A stretch of DNA of 57,179 nt, from the NCBI GenBank assembly GCA_031082285.1, contig JAVHLK010000011.1:1-57179 (forward strand). Reading direction: 5' to 3'. A program made the position numbers and the translations under genes. This DNA is from Desulfomonilaceae bacterium (GTDB taxonomy: Bacteria > Desulfobacterota > Desulfomonilia > Desulfomonilales > Desulfomonilaceae). The first letter of the stretch is position 1; every line of letters begins with the position of its first letter. Below are positions 26,130 to 37,576 of this stretch, one piece after another. A model generated the notes under the pieces. That model was not told the origin of the DNA. It worked only from the letters and a program-made list of their open reading frames with translations, and made no database searches.

Positions 26130-29100
26130 TTGGAAGACATCTATTACAGTTTTTTCGAGAAGCCCAAAGATCCAGTAAATTTCAATGCAGTCAAAATTTC
26201 ACTGGCATCGCCGGAAAAAATCCGTTCCTGGTCTCACGGTGAGGTGAAGAAACCGGAGACGATCAATTATCGAACCTTCAAGCCGGAACGGGACGGTTTG
26301 TTCTGCGCCAAGATATTCGGTCCGGTAAAAGACTACGAATGCAATTGCGGAAAATATAAGCGCATGAAGCATCGAGGCACCATATGCGAAAAATGCGGTG
26401 TCGAGGTGATTCAGTCCAAGGTGCGCCGTGAACGCATGGGGCATATTGAACTCGCTACTCCGGTGGCTCACATATGGTTCCTCAAGAGTCTTCCCAGCAG
26501 AATCGGCACCCTACTGGACCTTACGCTCAAGGAAGTGGAACGAGTGCTCTACTTCGAGTCGTTCCTGGTCGTGAATGCAGGGACGACGAATCTCGAAGTG
26601 GGGACGTTGGTGAATGAGGAAATGTACCGCAAGACCTTGGAGGAATACGGTCCGGAGTCATTCGAGGCCTACATGGGGGGTGAAGCCGTACGTGACATGC
26701 TCGAGTCTCTCGACCTGGTTTCGGAAAGCATCAAACTTCGTGAAGAGATGAAGGTCTCCGCGTCCGAAGCAAAGCGCAAGAAGCTGGCCAAGCGTCTCAG
26801 GGTTTTGGAATCTCTCAAGGGCATCGACCCGGAAACCCTTGTCGCGGAAGTGCAGCAAATCTACGAGAGCAGCGATCCGGAAAGTGAAATGGGTACGTTT
26901 CTCGCCGAGATTCTGCAGTCTGCCCGCGAGATTCAAGTCAAGTGGGAAGACACCCAGGATTGGGAAGTGAGAAAGCAGCTCGCGTTTGTCGAAATCAACA
27001 ACATCACCGACAGACTCACCCGCTCTCGCCTTATTCCACCGGAAAGTCTGGGCAAATTTAGGCAATGGCAGAATCCCGCGTGGATGATTCTCACCACCAT
27101 CCCCGTGATTCCGCCTGATCTGCGACCTCTCGTGCCGCTCGATGGAGGGCGTTTCGCAACCTCCGACCTGAACGATCTGTATCGCCGCGTCATTAACCGC
27201 AACAATCGCCTCAAGAGGCTCAAGGAACTCAACGCGCCGGAAATCATCCTTCGCAACGAGAAGCGAATGCTCCAGGAAGCGGTAGACGTGCTGTTCGACA
27301 ACGGACGACGCGGTCGTGTCATAACCGGTCCCAATAAGAGGCCGTTGAAATCGTTGTCCGATATGCTCAAGGGAAAACAGGGACGATTCCGTCAGAACTT
27401 GCTGGGCAAGCGCGTCGATTATTCGGGAAGATCGGTGATCGTAGTCGGCCCCGATTTGAGGCTTCACCAGTGCGGACTTCCCAAACGAATGGCTTTGGAA
27501 CTATTTAAACCATTCATCTACAACAAACTGGAGGAAAGGGGTTACATCACCACCATCAAGAGCGCCAAGAAACTTGTGGAGAAGGAAACTCCGGAGGTCT
27601 GGGACATACTCGAAGAAGTCGTCAAAGAGTATCCGGTCCTGCTGAACCGGGCGCCCACGCTCCACAGGTTGGGCATACAAGCCTTCGAGCCCGTACTCAT
27701 CGAAGGTAAGGCCATCCAACTGCATCCTCTAGTCTGTACCGCGTTCAACGCGGACTTCGACGGCGACCAGATGGCGGTGCACATCCCCCTCTCCGTGGAA
27801 GCACAAGTGGAGGCGCGAGTGTTGATGATGAGCACCAACAACATCCTCTCGCCTGCACACGGGAAACCGATTATTGTCCCCACCCAGGATATCGTGCTGG
27901 GTCTGTACTACCTGACCCGCGAATCCGCGGACCCGGAACTGGACAAGGCTCCCAGGATCTTTACCGAATCCTCGGAAGTTCGAGTGGCCTATGATGCGGG
28001 AGTCGTCGACCTGCACGAGAAGATTCTACTGCGCGAAGACGGTGAGAAACTCCCCACTACCGTGGGCCGCGTTCTGCTGCGCGAGATCGTACCCAAGGAG
28101 ATCGCGTTCACCTTCGTCAACAAGGTCATGAAGAAGAAAGAACTGGCCAACCTCATTGACGAGGCGTACCGGAGGTGCGGCGACAAGGAGACGGTCATCC
28201 TCGCGGACAGGCTCAAGGACCTCGGTTACTACTACGCGACCAAGGCCGGTCTGTCGATCTGTGTCGATGACATGCACATCCCCGAGTCGAAGAAGGAAAT
28301 CATAGAAAAGGCTCGATCCGAGGTGCTCGAGATTCAGAATCAGTACAAGGAAGGTCTCATCACCGACGGCGAACGCTACAACAAGGTGATCGACATATGG
28401 GCCAGGGCAAACGAGGATATTTCGGAACGCATGATGAGCGGCCTGAGAACCATGACCATTACCCTGGCGGACGGGACCGAGAAGAAGGCCGAGAGCTTCA
28501 ACCCCATCTATATGATGGCGGATTCCGGCGCGAGGGGAAGCACCCAGCAGATACGTCAGTTGGCGGGAATGCGGGGCCTGATGGCAAAACCCACCGGGGA
28601 AATCATTGAAACTCCCATCGAGGCCAATTTCCGTGAAGGTCTGACCGTGCTGCAGTACTTCATATCCACACACGGCGCGCGAAAAGGTCTCGCGGATACC
28701 GCGCTCAAGACCGCCAACTCCGGATACCTGACGCGACGACTCGTGGACGTGGCCCAGGACGCGATTATTCATGAAAAGGACTGCGGCACCCTTGACGGCA
28801 TCGAGATGGCCTCCCTGGAAGAAGGCGGCGAAATCATCGAGCACGTGGCGGATCGAATCCTCGGACGAGTTGCCCTGGAAGATATAGAGCATCCGTTCAC
28901 CGGTGAGATTATCGTCAAGGCCAATGAGGAAATCGAAGAGGAGCACAGAGACCGTATTCAAGATTCCGGCATCGACCGGGTCAAGATCCGGTCGGTGCTG
29001 ACCTGCCAGTCGCGAAGAGGCGTCTGCGGTCTGTGCTACGGACGGGATCTGGCTCACGGCAGAATGGTGAACATAGGAGAGGCGGTGGGAATCATCGCGG

Positions 29101-31076
29101 CCCAGTCCATCGGAGAACCGGGAACTCAGCTCACGATGCGCACGTTCCATATCGGAGGGACCGCGTCACTCAAACGAAATATCATCTCCGCGCGCAAGAA
29201 GGGTAAGGTATCCTTTGAAAAGGAAAAGGACCGAACAAAAGCAATCATCGTCGCGCAGGATTTCGAGGTGGACGAATCGGAAGTGACCACATGGCTGGTC
29301 GAAGACGGCCAGACGCTGAGGGAGAACTCGTTCCTGTTCGAGGGCCCCGACCATCAACTCGATGAGAGCGAGAAGATTGGGGGCAAGATGGAGATATCCT
29401 TGGACAGGAAGTCCTACAGCCTGCAGGATGAAGACGGCAACAGACGGAAATTCAAGATTCCCGACGGATACCGGTTCACGGTGAGACACGGCGATCGAGT
29501 CTCGCCTCACACCTTTATCTACGAAATTGCCAAAGGTCACGGGCGCATGTTGGAAGCCGAACGACGAGGAGGCATCTTCCAACTCGGCAAGAAAAAAGGA
29601 GGCAAGATCACTTTCCGACTCTACGAGCGGTATCCCGTCATGGACTATATGAACGTAAAAGTCCAGGAAGGCGACGTGATCGAGTCGGAAGGACAGGTCC
29701 TCTTGGAATGGTTGGGATCCAGTTCATCGCAGCTGTTCTCGCGCAATGAAGGCCGCATACGATTCATCGAACTCAAGACCGTCACAAACAGGGACGGTGA
29801 AGAGATCGTGATGAATCGAAACGGTTCCATAGCGATCACCGATGAGAAAGGCCGCGAGCGCGAACGAAACAAGCTCATCTACGGTGCCAAACTGCGGGTC
29901 AGCAACTCTGAAGCAGTCAACCGGGAGACGCTCCTGGCCGAATGGGATCCCTATACGATCCCTATCATCACGGAAGTCTCGGGAAAAGTGAAGTTCGGCG
30001 ACGTCATCGAAGGCCTCACCATGAACGAACAGGTCGACGAGGTGACGGGTCTGTCGAGAAAGGTCATCGTCGAATACAGAGACAAGGACGCAGAGATTCG
30101 ACCGCGTGTTTCCATAAAAGACCCTCACGGCAGGACCATCAAGCTCAAGGATTCGGAAGCCCGGTATCTGCTCCCCGTGGGTTCGAACATCATGGCCAAA
30201 GAAGGCGAGGAAGTGCATGCAGGCGCCGTTATCGCCAAGATTCCTCGTGAAACGACCAAGACAAAGGATATCACCGGAGGACTTCCGAGGGTGGCGGAGC
30301 TCTTCGAGGCCCGCAAACCGAAGGAGTTCGCCATCATCTCCGAGATCGACGGTCTCGTGAGTTTCGGCAAGGACACCAAAGGCAAACGCAAGGTCGTCGT
30401 GACTCCCGAAGTCGGGGACCCTAAAGAGTATCTCATCCCGAAAGGCAAGCACATCACCGTGCACTCCGGAGACTGGGTGCAGGCGGGAGAGGCTTTGATG
30501 GAGGGTTCCACCAACCCACACGATCTCCTCGGCATCAAGGGTGAGAAGGATCTGGCCAAGTACCTGGTGGACGAAGTGCAGGAGGTCTATCGGTTACAGG
30601 GTGTGAAGATCAACGACAAACACATTGAAGTCATCGTCAGACAGATGCTTCGCCGGGTACGCGTCAAAGAAGTCGGGGACACCGACTTCCTTGTGGGCGA
30701 ACAGATCGAGCGATCGGTCTTCGAAGACGTCAACAACCGGGTCATGCAGGCCGGGGGGGCCCCGGCGGTCGGCGAGCCCCTGCTTCTGGGCATCACCAAG
30801 GCATCTCTGTCGACCGATTCGTTCATCAGCGCGGCAAGCTTCCAGGAGACGACCAAGGTGCTGACGGAAGCTTCCATTTCGGGCAAGATCGACTACCTGC
30901 GCGGCCTGAAAGAGAACGTGATTATGGGCAGGCTGATCCCTGCGGGAACGGGACTGAGCCGTTACAAGGACCTGAAACTTAAGCACGGCGACATGCCCGA
31001 ACAGGATGCGCGTGAGGTTCGGCGCAGCCGGCGCGAGGCGCGAGCCGATGCCGACAGCATACCCGCGAGCGCGTAG
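26130..31076 (+). CDS. rpoC: RNA polymerase beta-prime subunit with enlarged trigger-loop insertion
   Basis: The beta-prime subunit, 1648 residues from TTG 26130, which has AAGGAGGGAAGC directly upstream and begins [11 protein letters not shown], the normal start. Visible parts: zinc-binding CNCGKYKR and CEKCGVEV, the catalytic NADFDGD (bases 27747-27767), the bridge helix and trigger helix around [19 protein letters not shown], and the second zinc site [11 protein letters not shown]. Between HIGG (residue 1007) and TKDITGG (residue 1378) lie 371 residues; Escherichia coli has about 200 there, so the insertion (SI3) is roughly 170 residues longer. This explains the length well above the 1407 residues of Escherichia coli. 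Confidence 0.98.
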   Translation: MEDIYYSFFEKPKDPVNFNAVKISLASPEKIRSWSHGEVKKPETINYRTFKPERDGLFCAKIFGPVKDYECNCGKYKRMKHRGTICEKCGVEVIQSKVRRERMGHIELATPVAHIWFLKSLPSRIGTLLDLTLKEVERVLYFESFLVVNAGTTNLEVGTLVNEEMYRKTLEEYGPESFEAYMGGEAVRDMLESLDLVSESIKLREEMKVSASEAKRKKLAKRLRVLESLKGIDPETLVAEVQQIYESSDPESEMGTFLAEILQSAREIQVKWEDTQDWEVRKQLAFVEINNITDRLTRSRLIPPESLGKFRQWQNPAWMILTTIPVIPPDLRPLVPLDGGRFATSDLNDLYRRVINRNNRLKRLKELNAPEIILRNEKRMLQEAVDVLFDNGRRGRVITGPNKRPLKSLSDMLKGKQGRFRQNLLGKRVDYSGRSVIVVGPDLRLHQCGLPKRMALELFKPFIYNKLEERGYITTIKSAKKLVEKETPEVWDILEEVVKEYPVLLNRAPTLHRLGIQAFEPVLIEGKAIQLHPLVCTAFNADFDGDQMAVHIPLSVEAQVEARVLMMSTNNILSPAHGKPIIVPTQDIVLGLYYLTRESADPELDKAPRIFTESSEVRVAYDAGVVDLHEKILLREDGEKLPTTVGRVLLREIVPKEIAFTFVNKVMKKKELANLIDEAYRRCGDKETVILADRLKDLGYYYATKAGLSICVDDMHIPESKKEIIEKARSEVLEIQNQYKEGLITDGERYNKVIDIWARANEDISERMMSGLRTMTITLADGTEKKAESFNPIYMMADSGARGSTQQIRQLAGMRGLMAKPTGEIIETPIEANFREGLTVLQYFISTHGARKGLADTALKTANSGYLTRRLVDVAQDAIIHEKDCGTLDGIEMASLEEGGEIIEHVADRILGRVALEDIEHPFTGEIIVKANEEIEEEHRDRIQDSGIDRVKIRSVLTCQSRRGVCGLCYGRDLAHGRMVNIGEAVGIIAAQSIGEPGTQLTMRTFHIGGTASLKRNIISARKKGKVSFEKEKDRTKAIIVAQDFEVDESEVTTWLVEDGQTLRENSFLFEGPDHQLDESEKIGGKMEISLDRKSYSLQDEDGNRRKFKIPDGYRFTVRHGDRVSPHTFIYEIAKGHGRMLEAERRGGIFQLGKKKGGKITFRLYERYPVMDYMNVKVQEGDVIESEGQVLLEWLGSSSSQLFSRNEGRIRFIELKTVTNRDGEEIVMNRNGSIAITDEKGRERERNKLIYGAKLRVSNSEAVNRETLLAEWDPYTIPIITEVSGKVKFGDVIEGLTMNEQVDEVTGLSRKVIVEYRDKDAEIRPRVSIKDPHGRTIKLKDSEARYLLPVGSNIMAKEGEEVHAGAVIAKIPRETTKTKDITGGLPRVAELFEARKPKEFAIISEIDGLVSFGKDTKGKRKVVVTPEVGDPKEYLIPKGKHITVHSGDWVQAGEALMEGSTNPHDLLGIKGEKDLAKYLVDEVQEVYRLQGVKINDKHIEVIVRQMLRRVRVKEVGDTDFLVGEQIERSVFEDVNNRVMQAGGAPAVGEPLLLGITKASLSTDSFISAASFQETTKVLTEASISGKIDYLRGLKENVIMGRLIPAGTGLSRYKDLKLKHGDMPEQDAREVRRSRREARADADSIPASA

Positions 31077-31536
31077 TTCCCACAGGGGATACGGGCCGTG
31101 TGTTCGTCAACGCGCTCTTGGAAACGCGTCTGCACAACGACGTGAGGCGTCGACCGCACATTGAAGCGAAGTGCGGCCGACGCCTCACTGAAATCGATCC
31201 CCCTCTTGCCGTGAGCAACGTCGCACGCGCCGTTTCCGCTCCCGAACCCGGAGAAGGACGGCCGGGGGATCCCGGAAGACTTGGGAAACGATCTTCACCG
31301 GGCTTCAAAGGATTCCGCTGAACGCGGAGACTTTCCGTGCGCGCGGAGGGTTGCACGGTTTTCCTCGCCGTTTCCGCTCTGAGTCGTACGGTGTGGGAGC
31401 CGCTTTTGTTGTGGACGAGGGGTATGGAGCGGGGCGATAAGGTATGGGGATACGCGCGTTGGCGTGAAAAAAAGTGTTGACAGGATGATGCTTATTTGAG
31501 CATACTATTTGGATACATGTTTGGAGGTTTTGGCGT
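31077..31536. other. rpoC-rpsL intergenic region with a long hairpin
   Basis: No gene is supported in these 460 bases. A very long hairpin occupies 31142-31188: an 18-base arm starting GTGAGGCGTCG pairs with an arm ending CGACGCCTCAC, with a single A-C mismatch and an 11-base loop. No T-run follows, so it is not a simple intrinsic terminator. The str promoter lies at 31477-31506. The remaining sequence has no recognised element. Confidence 0.6.
31477..31506 (+). promoter_or_regulatory. Promoter of the str operon (rpsL)
   Basis: A perfect TTGACA (31477-31482) with CATACT (31501-31506) after an 18-base spacer. The region is AT-rich and lies about 30 bases before the rpsL start, so the leader is very short. 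It likely drives rpsL, rpsG, fusA and tuf. Confidence 0.68.
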
Positions 31537-31908
31537 ATGCCGACAATTAACCAGCTGGTCAGAAAAGGACGATCGAGACCGAGAAAGAAAACCTCGGCCC
31601 CGGCACTGACCAACTGCCCCCAGCGCCGGGGAGTCTGTGTGAGAGTCTATACTACCACACCCAAGAAACCGAACTCCGCGTTGAGGAAGGTCGCAAGGGT
31701 CCGTCTCACGAACGGATACGAAGTCACCTCCTACATCCCCGGCATCGGCCACAACTTACAAGAGCACTCGGTCGTCTTGATCCGTGGCGGGCGTGTGAAG
31801 GACCTGCCCGGCGTCAGGTACCACATCATAAGAGGCGCTCAGGATGCTTACGGAGTTCAGGACCGCAAGCAGGGCAGATCGAAATACGGGACGAAGAGAC
31901 CGAAGTAA
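31537..31908 (+). CDS. rpsL: Small ribosomal subunit protein S12
   Basis: S12 is part of the decoding centre and the target of streptomycin-resistance mutations. The 123-residue protein carries [19 protein letters not shown] and [12 protein letters not shown], with the Lys residues that confer streptomycin sensitivity unchanged. TTTGGAGGTT lies 10 bases before the ATG. Confidence 0.99.
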   Translation: MPTINQLVRKGRSRPRKKTSAPALTNCPQRRGVCVRVYTTTPKKPNSALRKVARVRLTNGYEVTSYIPGIGHNLQEHSVVLIRGGRVKDLPGVRYHIIRGAQDAYGVQDRKQGRSKYGTKRPK

Positions 31909-31920
31909 TCCATGCCGGTA

Positions 31921-32038
31921 TTCCGGGAATGGTCCCGCTAATTGTGATACGTGCGGGATGGAGATTCCCGGAAACTCCGAACTGAATGATCGGTGGGTGA
32001 ATCGATAACGGGTCCGGGTAAACCGTCAATCTTGACGG
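31921..32038 (+). promoter_or_regulatory. Structured rpsL-rpsG intercistronic region
   Basis: The gap is 285 bases and holds a strong structure just after the rpsL stop. The outer arms TTCCGGGAAT (31921-31930) and ATTCCCGGAA (31964-31973) pair perfectly and enclose an inner TCCCGC/GCGGGA stem. A second hairpin CCGTCA/TGACGG lies at 32023-32038. In Escherichia coli S7 binds this intercistronic region to repress the str operon. Position fits; sequence identity to that site was not checked. Confidence 0.5.
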
Positions 32039-32193
32039 GGTCGGTTCAGAAGGGAACAAGAAACGGAAGGTTCAGGCGACGCGTTCGGTCAGCCGGCCTT
32101 CTGGACCGAGCCATCCTGGAAGCTGCCCGGCGCAGCCCGTTCTGAGACTGGAAGAAACAATACGGTGCAAGGCACACGCTGGAGTGTAATCTG

Positions 32194-32664
32194 ATGCCTA
32201 GAAAAGGGAAGATCCCCAAAAGGGAAGTTCTGCCGGACCCGAAATATCACAGCAAGCTCGTGTCAAAGTTCGTTCACGGCATTATGTGGGACGGCAAGAA
32301 GTCCATCGCTGAGAGCATTCTCTACGACGCCTTCGACATCATGGCGAAAAAGACCAAGGATGATCCGCTGGAACTATTCCAGAGGGCGGTGGAAAATGCA
32401 AAACCCGTGTTGGAGGTACGCTCCCGACGCGTGGGTGGAAGCACCTATCAAGTCCCTGTGGAAATTCGTCCCGAACGACGTCAGGCGCTTGCCATTCGAT
32501 GGCTGATACAATACGCGCGCGCCAGGGGCGAGAAGAGCATGAAGGAGAAACTCGCTGCAGAGTTCCTCGATGCGGCTTCCAACAAAGGAAGCACCGTCAA
32601 GAAGAAAGAGGACACCCACAAGATGGCCGAGGCCAACAAGGCCTTTGCCCATTACCGGTGGTAG
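32194..32664 (+). CDS. rpsG: Small ribosomal subunit protein S7
   Basis: S7 nucleates assembly of the 30S head and contacts E-site tRNA. The 156 residues match the family from [18 protein letters not shown] through [17 protein letters not shown] to the C-terminal [18 protein letters not shown] precedes the ATG. fusA follows after 22 bases. Confidence 0.99.
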   Translation: MPRKGKIPKREVLPDPKYHSKLVSKFVHGIMWDGKKSIAESILYDAFDIMAKKTKDDPLELFQRAVENAKPVLEVRSRRVGGSTYQVPVEIRPERRQALAIRWLIQYARARGEKSMKEKLAAEFLDAASNKGSTVKKKEDTHKMAEANKAFAHYRW

Positions 32665-32686
32665 TGATTCCGGAGAGACTTTGTTC

Positions 32687-34786
32687 ATGAAAGGAGACGC
32701 GCCGGCGCGCACGAGAAATATCGGAATCATGGCCCACATCGATGCGGGCAAGACGACCACCACGGAACGCATTCTCTTCTACACGGGAGTTTCACACAGG
32801 CTGGGAGAAGTTCATGACGGCAATGCGGTCATGGACTGGATGGAACAGGAGCAGGAACGAGGAATCACCATCACCTCCGCGGCGACGACCTGCTTCTGGA
32901 AAGAGCATAAGATCAACCTCATCGACACCCCGGGCCATGTTGACTTCACCATTGAGGTCGAACGGGCTCTGAGGGTCTTGGACGGAGCCGTGGCGGTCTT
33001 CTGTGCCGTGGGTGGGGTAGAGCCGCAATCCGAAACGGTTTGGAAACAGGCCGATCGGTATCGCATCCCCAGGATCGCGTTCATCAATAAAATGGACCGG
33101 TCCGGAGCCGATCATCTGAGAGTTATCGATATGATGAAAACGAGACTTCAAACAAACCCCGTCCTTCTTCAAATTCCCATCGGGAGCGAGGAGAATTTTC
33201 AGGGGGTTGTCGATCTCATCTCCAGGAAAGCAGTCCTCTTCGAAGACGAGTCCATGGGGATGACGTTCACGGTCTCGGACTGCCCTGCCGAACTGCTCGA
33301 AGATGCCGAGCTTGCCAGGGAAAAGCTGGTGGAAAGCATCTGCGAGTTGGACGATGGACTCCTGGAAAGATACCTCGAAGGCGACACGGACATACCCGCG
33401 CAGGTACTCTACAGTACAATCCGTAAAGGCACGGTCGCGCTGAAGATTACGCCGGTACTCATCGGCGCGGCGTTTAAGAACAAAGGGATACAGCAGTTGC
33501 TGGACGCGGTGGTGGAATTTCTTCCGTCTCCTTTGGACGTTCCCCCTATTCAAGGTAAGGATGCCAACGGCAGGGCCGTGGAACGAGACGTGAATGGGCC
33601 TTTCGCGGCGCTGGCGTTCAAGGTGATGAACGATCCTTATACCGGGAACCTGACGTTCCTGAGAATCTACTCGGGGACGCTTGCAGCAGGATCCTCGTCC
33701 TACAATGCAAACAGCGACAAAAAGGAGCGGGTCGGCCGCCTGCTCAAGATGCACGCGAACCAGAGGGAGGAAATCAAGGAGGCCACCGCAGGAGACATTG
33801 TGGCGGCACTGGGTCTCAAGCACACGAAAACCGGCGATACTCTGGCCGACGGGGATCATCCTCTCGTGCTCGAGTCCATGGAGTTTCCGGAGCCGGTCAT
33901 CTCGGTGGCCTTATCGCCGAAATCTCAGGATGAAGTGGAAAAGCTTTCAAGAGCCTTAGGACGGCTGCTTCGGGAAGACCCGTCACTCAAGGTTCGGGTA
34001 GACCGGGAGACCGGCGAGACCATATTGTCGGGAATGGGTGAATTACACCTGGACATCGTGGCGGACCGCCTGGTCAGAGAATTTGGAGTGGAAGCCATCG
34101 TTGGGGAACCTCAGGTGGCGTTCCGAGAAGCCCTGACGAAGGCCGTCAAGATCCCGTACCGGCACGTGAAGCAGACGGGCGGTAAGGGCCAGTTCGCGGA
34201 AGTGGTCATTGAGGTGGAGCCCGCACACAGAGGAATCGGATTGGAGTTCGTGGACAAGATTACGGGCGGAGCGATTCCCAAAGAGTATATCAAGCCGGTG
34301 GAAGAAGGCGTTCGATCGGCAATGGAGTCGGGTGTCCTGGCGGGTTGCCCCGTAGTCGACGTCAAGGTTACTCTGGTTGACGGGAAACACCACGAGGTCG
34401 ACTCGTCGGAAATGGCGTTCAAGACGGCCGGCTTCATGGCTTTTCGGCAAGCGTGTGAAAAGGGTGCCGCGGTTATCCTGGAACCGATCATGGACGTGGA
34501 AGTGGTCGTGCCCGGAGAGTTCCTCGGCGATGTGCTCGGGGATTTGACTTCGCGTCGGGGAAAGATCCTGGGCATGGAAAGCCGCGCAGGAATTCAAACC
34601 GTAGGGGTGAGGGTCCCCCTGGCTCGAATGTTCGGCTATGCAACGGACTTGAGAAGCCTTACACAGGGACGCGCATCTTTTACCATGAGATTTTCCCATT
34701 ACGAACCGGCGCCGCAATCCGTTACGGAAAAGGTGATCGAACAGTTTAAGAAATCTGGAGGAGCCCATGGGCAAGGCGAAGTTTGA
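32687..34786 (+). CDS. fusA: Elongation factor G
   Basis: EF-G drives ribosomal translocation with GTP. The start ATG 32687 gives 699 residues beginning [33 protein letters not shown] lies 9 bases upstream. G motifs [28 protein letters not shown] and NKMDRSGAD are intact, and domains III-V follow, ending in [17 protein letters not shown]. The stop codon lies inside the second tuf gene: the last seven codons overlap its first 20 bases, so the C-terminal tail GGAHGQGEV is partly dictated by tuf sequence. Confidence 0.99.
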   Translation: MKGDAPARTRNIGIMAHIDAGKTTTTERILFYTGVSHRLGEVHDGNAVMDWMEQEQERGITITSAATTCFWKEHKINLIDTPGHVDFTIEVERALRVLDGAVAVFCAVGGVEPQSETVWKQADRYRIPRIAFINKMDRSGADHLRVIDMMKTRLQTNPVLLQIPIGSEENFQGVVDLISRKAVLFEDESMGMTFTVSDCPAELLEDAELAREKLVESICELDDGLLERYLEGDTDIPAQVLYSTIRKGTVALKITPVLIGAAFKNKGIQQLLDAVVEFLPSPLDVPPIQGKDANGRAVERDVNGPFAALAFKVMNDPYTGNLTFLRIYSGTLAAGSSSYNANSDKKERVGRLLKMHANQREEIKEATAGDIVAALGLKHTKTGDTLADGDHPLVLESMEFPEPVISVALSPKSQDEVEKLSRALGRLLREDPSLKVRVDRETGETILSGMGELHLDIVADRLVREFGVEAIVGEPQVAFREALTKAVKIPYRHVKQTGGKGQFAEVVIEVEPAHRGIGLEFVDKITGGAIPKEYIKPVEEGVRSAMESGVLAGCPVVDVKVTLVDGKHHEVDSSEMAFKTAGFMAFRQACEKGAAVILEPIMDVEVVVPGEFLGDVLGDLTSRRGKILGMESRAGIQTVGVRVPLARMFGYATDLRSLTQGRASFTMRFSHYEPAPQSVTEKVIEQFKKSGGAHGQGEV

Positions 34787-35960
34787 ACGTACAAAGCCTC
34801 ACGTGAACGTTGGAACCATAGGTCACATCGATCACGGCAAGACTACCTTGACGGCGGCGATAACCAGGACATTGGCGAAGAAGGGCATGGCGGAGTATGT
34901 GCCGTTCGAGGAGATCGACAAGGCTCCGGAGGAGAAGGAGCGGGGCATCACGATAGCCACGGCGCACGTGGAGTATCAGACGGATAAGCGTCACTATGCC
35001 CACGTTGATTGTCCGGGCCATGCGGACTACATCAAGAACATGATCACCGGTGCGGCTCAGATGGACGGGGCCATTCTGGTGGTGGGAGCGAACGACGGTC
35101 CGATGCCTCAGACGCGTGAGCATATTCTGTTGGCGCGTCAGGTCGGGGTGCCGTATATAGTGGTATTTTTGAACAAGACGGACATGGTTGACGACCCGGA
35201 ACTTATCGAGTTGGTGGAGTTGGAGTTGCGGGAGTTGTTGAGTTCGTATGATTTTCCCGGTGACGACATCCCGATCGTACGAGGGAGTGCGTTGAAGGCG
35301 TTGGAATCCGGGGATCCTGCGAGTCCTGATACTGCGTGCATATTGGAGTTGATGGACGCGGTGGATTCGTATGTACCGGTTCCCGAGCGCGACATAGACA
35401 AGCCGTTTTTGATGCCGGTGGAGGACGTATTCAGCATATCGGGTCGTGGGACGGTGGTGACCGGTCGCGTGGAGCGTGGTCAGGTCAAGGTGGGCGAAGA
35501 AGTGGAGATCGTGGGCATTCGGGACACGCGCAAGACGGTGTGCACCGGAGTTGAGATGTTCCGCAAGGTTCTCGATTCGGGTCAGGCGGGAGACAACGTG
35601 GGTCTTTTGCTTCGGGGCATAAAGCGTGAAGAGGTGGAGCGCGGTCAGGTGGTTGCGGCTCCCGGGAGCATCACTCCTCATACGAAGTTCAAGGCCGAGA
35701 CGTACATCCTGGCGAAGGAGGAAGGCGGTCGTCACACGCCGTTTTTCAACGGGTATCGACCGCAGTTTTACTTCCGTACGACTGACGTGACCGGTGTGAT
35801 CACGCTTCCGGAGGGGATCGAGATGGTGATGCCCGGGGACAACGTGTCGCTGGAGGGTCATCTGATCACGCCGATTGCGATGGAAAAGGAGCTGCGCTTT
35901 GCGATCCGTGAAGGCGGCAGAACGGTCGGCGCCGGCGTCGTTTCCGAAATTATCGAATAG
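34757..35960 (+). repeat. Long direct repeat: tuf copy 2
   Basis: Second copy of the 1204-base block at 16790-17993, in the same orientation about 18 kb downstream, differing at one base (C at 35936). Recombination between the copies would delete the intervening rpoBC region, so only conversion is tolerated. Confidence 0.95.
34767..35960 (+). CDS. tuf: Elongation factor Tu, copy 2
   Basis: The encoded 397 residues are identical to copy 1. The ATG lies 20 bases before the fusA stop, in another frame, and the ribosome-binding site GGAGGAGCC is within fusA, so translation is likely coupled to EF-G. This is the str-operon copy, followed 29 bases later by rpsJ; it carries the same TTG-rich codon pattern as copy 1 and stands out from fusA and rpsJ. 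Confidence 0.99.
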   Translation: MGKAKFERTKPHVNVGTIGHIDHGKTTLTAAITRTLAKKGMAEYVPFEEIDKAPEEKERGITIATAHVEYQTDKRHYAHVDCPGHADYIKNMITGAAQMDGAILVVGANDGPMPQTREHILLARQVGVPYIVVFLNKTDMVDDPELIELVELELRELLSSYDFPGDDIPIVRGSALKALESGDPASPDTACILELMDAVDSYVPVPERDIDKPFLMPVEDVFSISGRGTVVTGRVERGQVKVGEEVEIVGIRDTRKTVCTGVEMFRKVLDSGQAGDNVGLLLRGIKREEVERGQVVAAPGSITPHTKFKAETYILAKEEGGRHTPFFNGYRPQFYFRTTDVTGVITLPEGIEMVMPGDNVSLEGHLITPIAMEKELRFAIREGGRTVGAGVVSEIIE

Positions 35961-35989
35961 CGTCCGAAGCTCAACACGAGGTTTTAGCA

Positions 35990-36304
35990 ATGGAAATGCA
36001 AGCTCTCAAGATACGGATCAGGTTGAAGGCCTACGATCACAAGCTGCTGGACCAGTCCGCTGCGGAGATAGTCGACACCGCTTGGCGAACCGGTGCCAAG
36101 GTTGCCGGGCCGATACCTCTTCCGACCAGAATACACAAGTACTGTGTGCTTCGTTCGCCTCATATCGATAAGAAGTCGCGGGAGCAGTTCGAGATCCGGG
36201 TCCATAAGCGACTGCTGGATATTCTGGAGCCGACACAGCAAACGCTCGACGCGCTCATGAAACTGGACCTGTCCCCCGGTGTGGACGTGGAGATAAAGGC
36301 GTAG
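35990..36304 (+). CDS. rpsJ: Small ribosomal subunit protein S10
   Basis: S10 sits in the 30S head and, as NusE, also binds NusB or NusG in transcription. The 104-residue protein has [16 protein letters not shown] and [29 protein letters not shown]. Two ATGs (35990 and 35996) are possible; the ribosome-binding site CACGAGG fits either. It opens the S10 block, directly continuing the str genes without a visible promoter. Confidence 0.98.
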   Translation: MEMQALKIRIRLKAYDHKLLDQSAAEIVDTAWRTGAKVAGPIPLPTRIHKYCVLRSPHIDKKSREQFEIRVHKRLLDILEPTQQTLDALMKLDLSPGVDVEIKA

Positions 36305-36341
36305 AGAAGTCTTCGCCGGAGAGGAACTTGAGGAGCCTGTT

Positions 36342-36947
36342 ATGGTTCAAGGTATGATCGGAAGAAAAATAGGAATGATCCAACTGTTCGACGAATCCGG
36401 ACGAGCAACGGGAGTAACCGTGGTGCAGGCAGGCCCCTGCAAGGTCATTGGAAAGAAGGGGCAATCAAGGGTTCAGCTCGGGTACGGTGAGACAGCGAAG
36501 AGGAAATTGACAAAACCGGTGCTGGGACAGTTCGAGAAAGCCGGTACCGAGCCCCACAAGATCCTGAGGGAGTTTGGCGCGGACGACGTAGGAGCCCTGG
36601 AAATCGGACAGGAGATTCGGGCGGACATTTTCACTCCGGGAGAAAAGGTGAAGGTGGTCGGTACCAGCAAGGGGAAGGGCTTCGCCGGAGTCATCAAGAA
36701 GTGGAACTTCGGGGGAGGAAAGGCCACACACGGGTCTCGGTCGCATAGGATCCCCGGTTCCGTGGGCCAGTGTGCGTATCCGGCCCGCATCTTCAAGGGA
36801 AAGAAGATGCCGGGGAGAATGGGCGGCGCAAGAGTGACCGCTCCGAGTGTTCAGGTGCTGGAAGTGCGAGCCGACGAGAACCTGATCTTCCTGAAAGGCC
36901 CGATCCCCGGATCCCGAGGCTCAATCGTCCTGATAAGGAAAAAGTAA
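36342..36947 (+). CDS. rplC: Large ribosomal subunit protein L3
   Basis: L3 contacts the peptidyl-transferase centre. The 201-residue protein includes GMIGRKIGMIQLFDESG, the conserved GTSKGKGFAGVIKKWNF and the extended loop ending PGRMGGARVTAPSV. TTGAGGAG precedes the ATG. The stop TAA shares one base with the rplD start (TAATG), so the two genes are coupled. Confidence 0.99.
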   Translation: MVQGMIGRKIGMIQLFDESGRATGVTVVQAGPCKVIGKKGQSRVQLGYGETAKRKLTKPVLGQFEKAGTEPHKILREFGADDVGALEIGQEIRADIFTPGEKVKVVGTSKGKGFAGVIKKWNFGGGKATHGSRSHRIPGSVGQCAYPARIFKGKKMPGRMGGARVTAPSVQVLEVRADENLIFLKGPIPGSRGSIVLIRKK

Positions 36948-37576
36948 TGGCTTCCGTAGATGTGATAAATCAGAACGGGGACAAGGTGGGCTCCATCGAA
37001 CTGGACGACGACGTGTTTAATGCGGAGATTCGGGAGTCGCTTGTTCAAAGAGTCGTGGTCTGGCAGCTGGCCAAACGCCGGAGCGGAACGGCGAGCACCA
37101 AGACCCGGAGTGATTGCAGAGGCGGCGGCAAGAAGCCCTGGCGACAAAAGGGCACCGGTCGGGCAAGAGCCGGGACCAACAGGTCGCCCATATGGACGGG
37201 CGGAGGGACGGTCTTTGGTCCGCATCCACGCTCGTACGCCTTTTCGCTGCCCAAGAAGGTCAGGAAGGCCGCGCTGAAATCGGCGTTGAGCGCCAAGCTC
37301 AAAGCCAATCAGTTGACGGTCGTGGATAAGATCGACCTGGAAGAGCCCAAGACCCGTCTGTTTGCGAGCACGGTCAAGGCCATGGGGCTGGAGAACGACA
37401 AGACCTTGTTCATTACTCCGGAGAAGGACGAGTCACTGCAGAGGTCTTCGCGCAATCTTTACAGGGTGCTGGTTCTGCCGACCGAGGGCCTGAACGTATA
37501 TGACCTGCTCCGTTTTGAGCGAGTCGTACTATTGCAGGATGCGGTTCCGAGAATTCACGAGAGGTTGAGCCGATGA
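36947..37576 (+). CDS. rplD: Large ribosomal subunit protein L4
   Basis: L4 lines the exit tunnel and in many bacteria represses the S10 operon. From ATG 36947 the protein is 209 residues, with the tunnel loop GGGKKPWRQKGTGRARAGTNRSP and the C-terminal VLPTEGLNVYDLLRFERVVL. The ATG overlaps the rplC stop by one base, and the ATGA at the end couples it to rplW. Longer frames start inside rplC and are rejected. Confidence 0.99.
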   Translation: MASVDVINQNGDKVGSIELDDDVFNAEIRESLVQRVVVWQLAKRRSGTASTKTRSDCRGGGKKPWRQKGTGRARAGTNRSPIWTGGGTVFGPHPRSYAFSLPKKVRKAALKSALSAKLKANQLTVVDKIDLEEPKTRLFASTVKAMGLENDKTLFITPEKDESLQRSSRNLYRVLVLPTEGLNVYDLLRFERVVLLQDAVPRIHERLSR

